Source: Talpa occidentalis (Eukaryota > Chordata > Mammalia > Eulipotyphla > Talpidae). From it: 64,000 bases of DNA. Shown here one piece after another: positions 12,642-24,464 of the stretch. Where the stretch lies: assembly GCF_014898055.3 (NCBI RefSeq), contig NW_023601433.1, positions 47,363,876 to 47,427,875 of the forward strand. The letters run 5' to 3'. The stretch's first letter is position 1, and the number at the start of each line of letters is the position of its first letter. Below the pieces are notes generated by a model. The model was not told where the DNA came from and did not search any database. It saw only the letters and a program-made list of their open reading frames with translations. The translations under genes and the position numbers were made by a program.

Positions 12642-13950
12642 TAATCTGTAACAAAGGAGCCAAAGGTATATATTGGAGAAAGGTGAGCTTCTTCAACAAA
12701 TGGTGTTGGGAAAACTGGACAGCCACATCCAAAAGAATGAGACTAGACCACTGTCTTATAACACATTTAAAAAAAAATACAAAATGGATTAGAGATCCAG
12801 ATGTGAAACTTGAAACCATAAAATACCTATAAGAAAACAGGCAAAACACTCCATGCCATTGGCTTCAGTGATGTCTTTGTTCCAAACAGTAAGAAACTAA
12901 AGACAATATAAACAACTAGGACATCAAACTTAAAAACTTACACACAGCAACAGAAATAGAATTAAATATACACACACCCTACTGAATGGTAGAAAATACA
13001 TGTACATTATACATCTGACAAAGGAGCTGGTATACAAGACCTACAAAGATCTCATACAACTCAATAACAACAAAAATAAATGATCCAATTTAAAAAATGG
13101 GCAAAAGTGTAAAATAATCATTTCTCCAAAGAAGACATAACAGATTGTCATCAGGCACATGAAAAAATGTTCATCATCACTTATCAGGAAATGCAGATCA
13201 AAACCATGGTGAGATACCATCTCACACCTGTGAATGATCCACATCAAAAAGACCAGAAATCAGGAGTTTTACCAAAGATGTGGGCAAAAAGGAATCTGCA
13301 TTACTATTAGTGGTAATATTTACTGGTTCAGCCCCTGAGGACAACAGTGTGGAGGTTTCTCAAAACAATAATAGATCTACCCATATGATTCACCTATTGT
13401 GCTCCTAGGTATCTACCCAAAGAATGCAAGAACACTAATTGAAAGTGTGATAATGCACCCCCTTGTTCTTATCAACACTATTTATATAGCCATGTTATTA
13501 AAATAACCTCCATGCCTATGGACAGATGAGTGGATTGTGATGATGGTGTATATATATACACAATAGCATTCTAGTCATCTGTGACATAAATGAACTCTTG
13601 CCATTTGTTCAAACATGGATGGAATTGGAGAGGTTTCTGCTAAAGGGAGTAAGTTGGAAGGAGAATGACACATACTGGACTTCACTTACATGTGAAATAA
13701 AGAGGGAAAAAAGGGTCAGAACCAAACAAATGAAAAGTCCTTGATGTTCTACAGAACTGAGACTAACTTGTGGGAGGTGGTGGTTTGATAGCAAGGTGTG
13801 GAGGGGGCCCAGTGGACTCTGCTTGAGGATTGTGCACCCTTGGTGTTGGATATGATTTGGTATCATCCATCTAAAGAGTTGTGGTCTTATGCATCTCAGT
13901 CATATACAGTGCTGTAAACCAGTGTTACCTTAAAAAAAAAAATAATAAAA
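12642..13950 (+). mobile_element. L1 ORF2 end and 3'UTR
   Basis: The L1 ORF2 C-terminal landmarks run in order: CAACAAATGGTGTTGGGAAA, ACTGGACAGCCACATCCAAA, AAAATGGATTAGAGATCC, then the 3' region CATGGATGGAATTGGAGAGG and a final A tail at 13932-13942. Many stops are present. It starts directly at the broken end of the SINE at 12493-12641. Confidence 0.75.
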
Positions 13951-16198
13951 TGCCTCTTACCACTTGATGACCATGGGTTTGGACACCTTTATTTATGCCA
14001 TCTTTTCTTTAAGTTCTAACTTATTAAAGGCCATCATAGATTAAAAAATATAGAATTTGATTGGCTTAGAGTAAGGCCTTGTCTAAATGTAACTTAACAT
14101 ATGATTACATGTGAAGGTGCTGGTTACTATATTGCTTTGAGGCTATTTCCACTAAGAAATAAATGGCTACAGTCTTGATGCTTATCTTTTACCAGTTATA
14201 TTTTGATTGATACTCACTTTTCCAGTTTCTTTTCTGTACAACGAATTGTGGAGATGATCTTTCTAAATGTCTCTTCAATCTTACTCATTTCTGTCTGTCT
14301 TTATCTCCTTCCAAGTTCCTATTTGTTAGTTAGATGACTGATGGAGTTATTGGGAAGAATATAATAACCGAAGAGTTGCCATCAGCCTTCACAAGTGGCA
14401 CTGAAACAGCACCAGAGCCATTCTCTCTGTTTTCTGTCTCTTCTGAATCAAAATGATGGGTGATAAGAACCCTACTTGAACACCCCTTTTGGTTTTGATC
14501 ATCCTGAGAAGTGGTAAGGGGTGAAATGTTAACAGGTTGAAGTCTGAGTGAGTTGGCTAGAAATACCGCAGTATATTATGTTGAACAAAATTCTCGAGGT
14601 TTCCAAGGCACAGGTTAAATTTCATCATTTTGTAAAATGTACTTCAGAGGTTTGTGAGATGAACTGATTGGTGTAAAACTCGTGAAACAGTACTAAACAG
14701 GCAATAAACAATACATGCTTTTGATGTTGCTGTTTTGCTGCTGTTGGTTCTTCCTGAGGCTTCTTCGCTGGCCATATCTCAGCTGTACTCTGGTGCACTC
14801 CAGTGTAGGCCCGTGGAACTTCTCTTTCTGGCCTCTAGATTCATCTTGTTCTTGCATTTCTGGACTTTTGAACATGCTGACCTTTCCCCTTTTCCTAAGA
14901 CATGTTGTTCTGCTCTCAGCTTGGAAGTGCGCCCACTTCTGCCCTTGCCAAAACCAAAGTACTGTGTGCATAGTAGTATCTTGTTCTTTCTCTTTCTCCA
15001 TAGCACTTAACATATTTCCATTTAGTTTCATGTACTTGTCTTAATGAGGACATAGTTTGTATCTCTTTCTTAGGTTTTTTGTTTCCTTGTCTATTTTTTG
15101 AGGAAGGCATTGACTAAACTTTTGGTGTCATTAGATCTCTTTGACATTAGCATTTGAACATACTATACTTTTAGTGACTACATTTGTATTTGTAAAGAAA
15201 CTGTCTGCTTGTAGTTTGTGTATTTCAAAATGTTACTTCTCATAAAACATTTTAATAAGAAGCATTTTGATAAAAAAAATATTCCACAGATAGTGTCCTT
15301 TACTTACATTGCGTGTTTAACTTTCCAAGAATCTCTTCTAGATTAAATTGGAGAAAGTTTGAGGGGAGGGCAAAGAATGTTAGACTCTATCAGTAGAAAT
15401 CTAGGTTTAGGGGCTTACTCATATTTTAATTCTCAGGAGGGACTAATTTTCCTGAGAACTTTGTATGTTAATCATAAACAGACCCAATTCAGTAATATTT
15501 TCATAAACCTTTGGCTGAGACTTTGGCATTAATGTCCTGAACTCTTAGGAAGAGAAACATATTTTTGTACATTGGCCAAGAAAAATAGGTCTCAATTCAA
15601 ACAAAAATACTATATTTGTTATTTTAAAGAGATTTTTCCATTGAGCTATACGTTCAGCTTTTTTCTAATTTATTTGTCATATATTGGACATGACTTAGAC
15701 CATAATTGGATGTATTTTCTTGGCCAAATTAATGAATGTTTTAATTTTTTTTAAATTTAACTTTTGGCAAGGAGTAAATTTTGTTAGTGTACACATAATT
15801 ACTTGACTTATTTTGTTGTGAATTTTAAGAATAGGAAAAAGCCTATGTCTTATTTTCCTTAATGTGTTGGAAATTATAAAATATGCAAAAATTTTTATTA
15901 TTGACAGTGAAAATGTTTTCTTCAGCATACATGTCCTTTTCTTTCTCCTCCTATTAGCTAGTGACTGAACTAATATTGTGATTATATTGTATCCCTGGAA
16001 AACTTAACAGTTATTTTCTCTGACAATCTGTTTCAAGCTCACTCGTGGTATTATTTATAGACATGTCTTTCTTCTGTTTTGCCTGCATAAGTGCAAGTTA
16101 TTTCTCTAGCTACAGGCTCTTCCTTGGTGTGACCTGCTAGTTTCTCTTTACATGACTCCAACCTTGTATTTACTTAGACACACTAGCTCATTACTTCT

Positions 16199-16454
16199 TT
16201 ATTAATTTTTAAAAATTTATTTATTTATTTACACAAGCACTGGGTACAGTCAGAAGCGTGGGAGGGTGAGAGAATTCACCAGAGCCAGAGCAGGGAACAG
16301 AACAGGCAAACTGATGAAACACATTGCTGAGGGGAGCAGCAGGCAGCAGGAGAGGTCTGTGCGCCATGTGGGACCCTCGCCGGTGGCCAGGGATCAAACC
16401 GGTGCGGGCAGCTTCGCAGCCCAGCACTCAACCGCAGCGCCACCAGGGGAGGCC
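16199..16454 (-). mobile_element. tRNA-derived SINE, group B
   Basis: A reverse-strand copy of group B (marker CAAACTGATGAAACAC). It is flanked by an 18-bp duplication with one mismatch, CACTAGCTCATTACTTCT at 16181-16198 and CACTAGCTGATTACTTCT at 16455-16472. The segment between the B box and the head is shorter than in other copies. Confidence 0.92.
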
Positions 16455-16694
16455 CACTAGCTGATTACTTCTATGTAGATGTTTTTGAGCTTTCTTTTCT
16501 TAGAGAGTACATGATTGCTATTCTCAAGGGAAATGTGAATGTAGATTCCATTTTCTGGATCTGCCTCTCCATCCAGTCATGCATTACATAGTGTTTACCA
16601 GAATGACTTCATCTGCTTTGTGGTTTTGTATAATTACTTTTCAGATGTTCCCTAGACCTGAGCCTAACTATGATTAACCATGATTTTCTTCTTT

Positions 16695-17120
16695 TTTATT
16701 TTTTAAATTGAAGTAGCATAGCATTGTAACATTATGTACTTTTCAGGTGTTCATTATTGAGAATCAACATGTGTATATACATCATTAATTTCACTACTAT
16801 TAGTCTTCCAAGCTTCAAACTTAAGTTTTCTGCCTTTTCTTTTAACTCCATATTTTATCAATTGCCTGGTTGTATGTTATTCCTGTATTCTTGTATACAT
16901 GTATATCCTTCTACTTTCATAACACCTGTTCTCATTTCAGGCATATTGGTTTTGACTATACTGATGTAATATTTGTCTCCATCTACCATCTGTTCCTTCT
17001 TTAGTCAATTCTGCATATTACTATTTGTCTGATCTCTCAAACCACCACATGTATTGCATTACTCCCAAGCTTAAAAGCTTGAAGACACAACCTATTGTAC
17101 TCTCATTTAGAAATTAAATT
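16695..17120 (-). mobile_element. L1 3'UTR fragment, antisense
   Basis: It starts with TATTTTTTAAATTGAAGTAGCA, similar to the TTGAAGTATCATTGGTTTAC start at 41770, and continues with a pyrimidine-rich L1 3'UTR-like stretch. The ends are approximate. Confidence 0.4.
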
Positions 17121-17241
17121 TATTAACTTGGTGTTCCTTGTGCTCCACAATCCAAATTCCAATTTAATATGGAATGGACTTATGTCCTACCATGATTTCA
17201 TGGATATCCTTGGCCTATTGAACTAGTATTCCTTCATTTTT

Positions 17242-17509
17242 TTAAAAAAAGATTTTATTTATTTATTTATACAAGCACTGGGGTACAATCAGAAGCATGG
17301 GAGGGTGAGAGAATTCACCAGAGCCAGAGCGGAGAGCAGAACAGGTAGACTGATGAAATACACTGCTGAGGGGAGCAGCAGGTGGCAGGAGAGGTCTGCG
17401 CGCCACGTGGGACCCTCGCCCGGCGGCGGCCGGGGATTGAACTGGCGCTGCAGAAGCTGAGGGCAGTTTTGCAACCCAGCGCTCAACCGCTGTGCCACCA
17501 GGGAGGCCC
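17242..17509 (-). mobile_element. tRNA-derived SINE, group B
   Basis: A reverse-strand full copy. A perfect 17-bp duplication, AGTATTCCTTCATTTTT, flanks it at 17225-17241 and 17510-17526. It has the group B marker AGACTGATGAAATAC. Confidence 0.93.
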
Positions 17510-19236
17510 AGTATTCCTTCATTTTTACAAATATTCTAGTCCTTCTGCTTCAGATAGTCCCCCTTTTTTTGAAATAGTAATGTGTCACTAATAATGCAAT
17601 CTCTGATCACATGTGTGTAGGAAGATTTCTGTAAATATTGCAATGCTTTAAAAAGTACAATTTTTGTGCCAGGTATGTTAGTGTAGTATTAAATTATTAG
17701 AATGTTGAGTAAACTCCTTAATCTCTAGTATTTGGAACAGCAGAGCTGAGACTGAAATAATCATTTAATGGAAACTAATATTTCAACATTTTTCTAGAAA
17801 AAAGGAGAGCAGTAAAATTTTGAGGAAATTCAAATCCTTTATTTCAGTTAATGACTTTTCCATACTATAGCAATCAATTTTCATCAAATGTTGAAGATGT
17901 TATTTTTTTACTATTGAATGGGAGATGTTTAGTGCTCTGTGTGTAGAACCTATGAGGAAGGGTTGCCTATGCTGATAATCCAAAAACTTTCTTTTGATTC
18001 TCTCTCTCAGTGATTTGTTAGCTTGGCTTTCCACATGTGGACAATTGGAGAAATTACCACTTTCTTCCTAATAATAATACAGTTGGTCAGAAGCTTTAAT
18101 GATCATCCCATAGTGGCTAACAGCTAATGTTTGCTAACTGATAAGCCATTGATCATTTCATTGGGCTCATTCCCCCAAACTTTAATTTAAAGGTAACCTT
18201 GGTTATATCTTGCCTTAATTAATTTCAAATATCATCATGCTTCATATTTAAGTAGCTCCTTTGGCAGTCTTTTGATGGTCCCTCTGGATTCTAGTGACCT
18301 AAATGGTTTTGTGTTACTGGACTATATCTTGTCGTCTTTTCCTTCCAATAGGTTATTATGAATGCATTAAATTACATTGGGCTTTATTCTTATCCCCTGG
18401 GGTTCTGACTATTAAAATGTCTAATATACTCAGGAACTTCTTATGTTTATCTGTTATAAAATATGATATGTCTAGTGATTTTATTTTTATCCTCTGCATT
18501 ATTCTTTGTAATGAGATGATGTAATTGTTTATCATCAATTTTTAGCTTCTATTAGGTAAGATGTTAATGTATAATTCATTATATTTTATGAAATATATTT
18601 GAACTTTAAAATAAAGGGAATTTAAAGATTAGTCATTTGAAGTGAGCTTCTTTTTGATGGAATTATGTTGCCTATGCACTTATATAAATAAGAAGATGAA
18701 AATTGGACCAGATTTTATGGTTTCTTTTCAATTTCTCATGTGACTATAAAGTCACCAGTTTGTTAGTATTTGAACTTTAATAGCCATTTTGTTATTTCAG
18801 CAAACATCTTTGTGATTTTAAGGTAGTCTGGAAAACCTGCATAGTTCTTTTATATACTATAACTTACCTTCTTGGTATGCCAGCTCTCATAAAAACAATT
18901 TTAATAATCATTAAAACAGGGGCTGGCTTGTTTGTAGAAAAACAACTTGTCCATTTTCCAAGTAAGAATGTGGATGATGTCTAAATAAATAAATAACAAG
19001 TACTATCCATGGTAATTTAGTGTCTTGAAAATTTTCTTGATAAAAACCTGTAAATTTACTGTTATATGCCATAGTCTATTACTCATTCATCTAGCATGTA
19101 AATTATACTTTATTTTGGAATTAGTACTTCTAAATCTTTGAAAATTAACAATAATGAAATAGATTTCTAATGGACATAATATCTATAAATATGCTTTCAC
19201 TAAAAAATGTTTGTTTTTAGACTTGCTTACTACTTT

Positions 19237-21490
19237 CCACACTTTGTTTATATATGTATGTATTTATGTATGTATGTATGTATGTATGTATGTATGTTTT
19301 TACATCATTGTTCATTTTGTACAATGTTTGATTTCTCCTCTCAGGTGTTGCCCCATAAAATTACCACCCAAGATACCCATGACCATCACCAAGACTCTTG
19401 TGCTATTTCCTCCTGTTTTGACCCTGTTCCCTCTCTCTCCCCTGATGAATGTCTCCAATTTATAGTTTGACTGCTAGTTTTATCTTTTTTCCCACTGATT
19501 TCCTTGTATGGTTTTCCTATGTTCCTCCTATAAGTGAAACCATCTGATAATTTTTCTCTTTACTTCTAACCTATTTCACTGAGTGTGATCCCTTCCAGGT
19601 CCATCCATGTTGCTGCAAATGGTATGCGTTTATCTTTTTGATGGTTGAGTAGGAATCCATTGTGTATATATATCACATCTTCTTGATCCAGGCATCTGTT
19701 TTTGGGTGTTAGGTTGTTTCCATGTTTTAGCTATTGTAAATAGTCCTGTGATGAACATAGGAGTGCAAGTATCTTTTGAATTAATGCTTTTGTGTCCTTT
19801 GGGTAGATTCCTAGGAGTGGAATTGCTGGGTCATATGGTAGCTCCATCTTTAGTAATTTTAGGGTCCGCCATATGGCTTTCCATAGTGGTTGAGCCAGTT
19901 TGCATCCCCACCAGCAATGTAAGAGGGTTCCTTTTCTTCCAAATCCTTGCCAGCTTTTGTTGTTGTTAGATTTTTTAATGTGGGCTATTCTTACTGGTGT
20001 GAAGTGGTATCTCATTGTGATTTTGATTTGCATTGCCCTGATTATAAGTGATGTTGAGCAATTTTTTCATGTGCCTATTGGCCATCTGCATTTTGTTTTT
20101 GGAAAAGTGTCTTTTTAGTTCTTCTGTCCACTTTATGGCTGGATTCTTCATTTAGTTTTTGTTGAGTTGTGTAAGCTCTTTGTAGATCTTTGCTATCAGT
20201 CCATTATCAGTTTTGTGAATTGCAAATATTTTCTCCCAATCTGTGTGCTCTTCATTATTGTCTTTAGCTGTACAGAAACGTTTTAGTTTGATGTAGTCCC
20301 AGCTGTTTATCTTTTCTTTCATCTGCATTGTTTTTGAGGATGAGTCTTTAAAGATGTTTCTGAGAAATATGTCATGGAAGTGTTTTGCCTATGTTTTCTT
20401 CTATGAATCGTATGGCTTCAGGTCTTATATTCAGGTCTTTTATCCATTTTTAGTTCATCTTTGTGTATCGTGTAAGGTAGTAATCTAGCTTCATTCTTTT
20501 GCATGTAGCAGTATGGTTCTCCCAGCACCATTTATTGAAGAGACTGTCCTTGTTCCAGTGCATATATTTTGCTCCTTTGTCATAGATAGTTGTCCATATA
20601 TGTGTGGCTTTCTGTCTGGGTTTTCAATTTGGTTGCATTGGTCTGTGTGTCTGCTTATTCCAGTACTGTGCTGTTTTAATTATTATGGCTCTGTAATGTC
20701 GTTTGAAGACTGGGATTATAATACCTCCGTTCTATCTTTATCTAGTCATGAATGATTTGGCTGTTTGAGGTTTCTTATGGCTCCATATGAATTTCACCAG
20801 TATTTATTCTATTTCTTTGGAGAATGCCATTGAGATTTTTATTGGAATTGCATTGAATCTGTAAATTGCTTTTGGTAGAATGACTATTTTGATAATAATA
20901 ATTCTGCCAGTCCATGATCAGGAAATGTCTCTCCATTCCATTGTATCTTCTGTTTCTTTTATCAATGTTTTTTGTTTTTGTTTTTGTTTTTTTTTGTGTT
21001 TGTTTTGTATAGGTCTTTCACCTCCCTGTGAGGTTTATTCCCAGGTATTTAAATTTTTTTTTTTTTTTTTTGGTGCAGTTGTGAATGGGATGGTTTTCTT
21101 GATTTTTTCTTTTTCATATACATTGTTTGCATACAGGAAAGCTATTGATTTTTGTGTGTTGATTTTGTAACCTGCTAGTCTACTAAACTGATTTATTGTT
21201 TTCATTAGTTTTTCTAAGAAGTTTTTTGGGATCTCTCTATATATGATCATATCATCCAGGAATAATGATAGTTTTACTTATTTTTTCCCTATTTAGACTA
21301 CTTGTATGTCTTTCTCTTGCCTAATTGCTCTAGCTAGGACTTCCAGTATTATACTGAAAAGCAATGGTGAGAGTGAACATCCCTGTGTTGTTCCATATCT
21401 CAAAGGGAAGGCTTTTAGTTTCTCACCATTAAGAATGGTATTGGCTGTAGGTTTGTTATATAGGGCTTTTATTGTTTTATAAACTCTTGA
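19237..21490 (-). mobile_element. L1, 5'-truncated, antisense: RT palm to 3'UTR
   Basis: This is the best preserved L1 here. On the minus strand, 21496 down to 21293 encodes part of the ORF2 reverse transcriptase ([37 protein letters not shown]). Around 21250 the catalytic motif reads F-L-D-D where F-A-D-D is expected. 20033-19731 encodes the C-terminal part ([34 protein letters not shown]). The frame is broken many times between these. The 3'UTR ends at the TATG repeat near 19253-19296. It is inactive, because everything upstream of the RT palm is missing. Confidence 0.85.
19253..19296. repeat. (TATG)n microsatellite
   Basis: About 11 units of TATG with one TATT interruption, at the 3' tail of the antisense L1 at 19237-21490. 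Confidence 0.9.
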
Positions 21491-24191
21491 AACCAAAACT
21501 CTTTCTTTCTAGATTGGTCACTGATCATTTTCTTCTTTCAAAACCTCCGTAAAATCACATTGTAATCTGTTAAACTTGGGATGTTTTGTTTATACTATAT
21601 TAAAAAATACCAGTGGGATAGTTGATATTTGAGTCCAACTTTCTAATTTTTTACAGAGTATATTTATTTTCCCTCTTGTTGATGGAACATCAGAAAAACT
21701 AAACAGAAAAAATGTAATAAACGTAATTGGTAGCTGAAAATCATTAAGAAATATGCTCCCACTATTTCCCATTATTTCCTTAGGAAAATTATTCTAAATT
21801 AAAAATAAACCTAGACAATTAGGTTCCACTTTCTATTTTCAAAAATAATTCATTACCTTTGTCACCTTTAAGGATGTCTTTGACAATTTAATGGCTCAAA
21901 AATAAAACATATGAGAGAAGACAAATGTTAGCAATTAGTGAATTTAGGGGACGGGTGTATTGTGTTGAATATATTTATTCAACTTTCTAGTGGTTTGAAA
22001 AAATTGGGGGGAGGTAAGTTTATGTAATCTAAGTTCTTTTCATTTTAAACTGAGAGATGAATTTATTCTTATCTGAGCTTTGTGGCTCATGGAGTAAAAT
22101 GTATTATGTAGTCCCAATTTATAACCTTTATTTAAGGCATACAGATAGGATCACAAAACTCAGATGCTATCTTGTCTGCTATCACTTCTATTTGTTTATA
22201 GTCTCAGCTCCCACATTCTGTCTCTAACAAATGGATGTTGATGTTAATATATGTCAGGGTTTGACAAAGTTTTCATTTTGCATTAGGTTGTTACCCAATT
22301 AATTCAGTGCATTCCAGAAGAACTGCAAGTTTAAAATACTGTAATTGGGAACTATATTAGATATTGTAAGTGCAGAGGTACTTGAAATCCTGACCCTGAT
22401 TGCTGAGTTTGCTCATTGAAAGAATTTCTCATCTCTGTAGGCTGCCTTCTTAGCTGGGTTCATTTGCAACTTCTTTCCCTACCCTCCATATAAATGTGTA
22501 AATTGACATGAGACTTGGCTGCTGTCTTGGACTCTTTCAGTGATACTATGTCTCTCAAAGCACAGCTAACTGGGACATGACAAGTATTGGGTGATTTGGA
22601 TGCTGTGTTTCTGCCCTACCTGTGAGCTCTTTACCAGTTATTTTTCTTTTGCATTTTTATCTTGTGCTTGTAATATTTTTGTTTTCACACTTAATAGGTC
22701 ACATGCCTTGCTATCAAGAAGCTCTCCTTTGAGTATCGTAGATTTACATGCACACTCTTGATTCAGTGGGTTGGTACCTGTTGCAAAGTTTGGGTTACTT
22801 AACAATTCTGAGATACAATTATTTCTTTTAGAACAGGAATAGCTCAGATACAGTGCCTGACATGTTCATGATGATGTTTAATGCTATTACCACTTTCAGT
22901 GAATGTTTTCTCTCTTCTTTTATCCCCTCAAGGAATTACTCCATATAAAGTTCTTTTTAGTGTTAAACTGAATGATCCACAAGATAAAATAAAATGGTTT
23001 TTCAGAATTTATGAACTTAACAGGTATAATTATTAAGTACTTGATATGCTTTTATGTTCCTAGGATACTGCTTTTATGTTCCTTGCTGAAGGGTAGAGTC
23101 AGGGTGATATGCAGCTCATGCTCTATACCCCAAGTTATGAGTTTTCCAACGGGACATCTTTCCCTAGTCTTTTTTAAGCACCACAGACTTAGTCCTTTTC
23201 TAAATGACCTTTTATGCAGTTCAGTTATAGATAAATTTGTTCACCTGCTATTTGTGTGGTTTGTTGTTATAAATTGTTTGGTTGCTAGCAAGTCATTATT
23301 CATTGGTTCAAAAAATTTTTAAACATCTGATATGGACAGACCTCTTAGGATTTAATGCAAAACTCACCCAGTCTGTGTTGTGTTGAAAAGAATGTTGATA
23401 CTTTATATTATTGCTTTTCTTTATATATTGGATGCTTTATATTATTGCTTTTCTTTCTTTATTGATCACCTAAGAACTCTTTGTTTTTTAAATAGTATTC
23501 AAAGGTGCTTCAGTAGTCATTCACATAGCTGACCCTTCACTGATGGTGCTTATTTCTTCCCAGCTTTGTGGCATTATGTTGGTAAATTGAATGCTTCAAA
23601 TCAGATCTCTCTCCTTTTTTTGTTTTTTTTAAAGTCAGTTGTTAAATACTTATCAGTACACTGGTTGTATCATATCTTCTTCACCCCATTTCCTAGAATT
23701 TATTAATTCCTCCAAATCACTGATTCAACAATTCATTTATTGTATCAATTGTTATCTTTAACCTGAGTGATCATACTTTTGGTTACCCCAGATGAATTTC
23801 TGAATGTCTGTGCCTGCCTGTCTTTTTGACTCACCTCTAACTCTCACTCCTTAAACCCCTAGAAGTTTTATGAGTAAGAGGGGTGTATAGGTGGGTCTTC
23901 CTAGATTACATATTCCCAGTGTTCTTAGTGATGTTGCTTTGATAGAATCCCAAGATTTTCACTTCAGGTTGTGATTTAAAACTTACCCTTTCAACCTTTC
24001 CAGTGCTATCAAATATTCAGAGGGTTGAGAGTTCTTTTCTGTATTTTATTGTAAATGGTGTCCTCTAGTTTTAAGTGCATGGAGAAGACACTTGTACCAT
24101 AACAAGACTGTTCTTAGATATAGAGTACATTATGTGTGTTTCTCCTTTTAAAATGATTTGGACCTTGATATTTCTTTAAATTGTCAGAAGA

Positions 24192-24464
24192 GGGCCTCTA
24201 TGCGGTTGAGCACCACTCTGTGAAGCTCTCTGCAGGCTCTACAGCACGGGTTTGATCCCGGCTGGCGAGGGTCGCACATGGTGTGGCAGACCTCTCCTGT
24301 TGTGCCCGCTGCTCCCTCAGCAGTGTATTTCATCAGTCTGCCTGTTCTGTTCCCCACTCTGTCTCTGGTGAATCCTGTCATCCTCCCACACATCTGGCCT
24401 GTACCCTGGTTCTTGTATAAATAAACAAATCTTTTAAATAAATAAATAAACAAATAAATAAATA
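24192..24464 (+). mobile_element. tRNA-derived SINE, diverged, group C-like
   Basis: A diverged copy whose head lacks much of the A box region. It retains TTTGATCCCGGC, a middle part with TCATCAGTCTGCC and the older GGCCTGTACC variant, and an AAAT/AAAC tail. A short duplication GTCAGAAGA is present at 24183-24191 and 24465-24473. Confidence 0.85.

Noticed and set aside
10700..13950. Twin-primed inverted L1
   Set aside because: The minus piece (10700-11380) and the plus pieces each have their own 3' end, so they are two elements, not one inverted insertion.
14693..15110. Open frames on both strands of 14.7-15.1 kb, possibly a processed pseudogene
   Set aside because: The basic minus-strand peptide suggested a ribosomal-type protein, but I could not match it to any family. 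There is no A tail or duplication. The end near 14985-15050 resembles an old L2-like repeat, but not strongly enough to annotate.
19731..21496. Protein-coding gene for a reverse transcriptase
   Set aside because: The pieces are L1 ORF2 with internal stops and a missing 5' part, a truncated retrotransposon.
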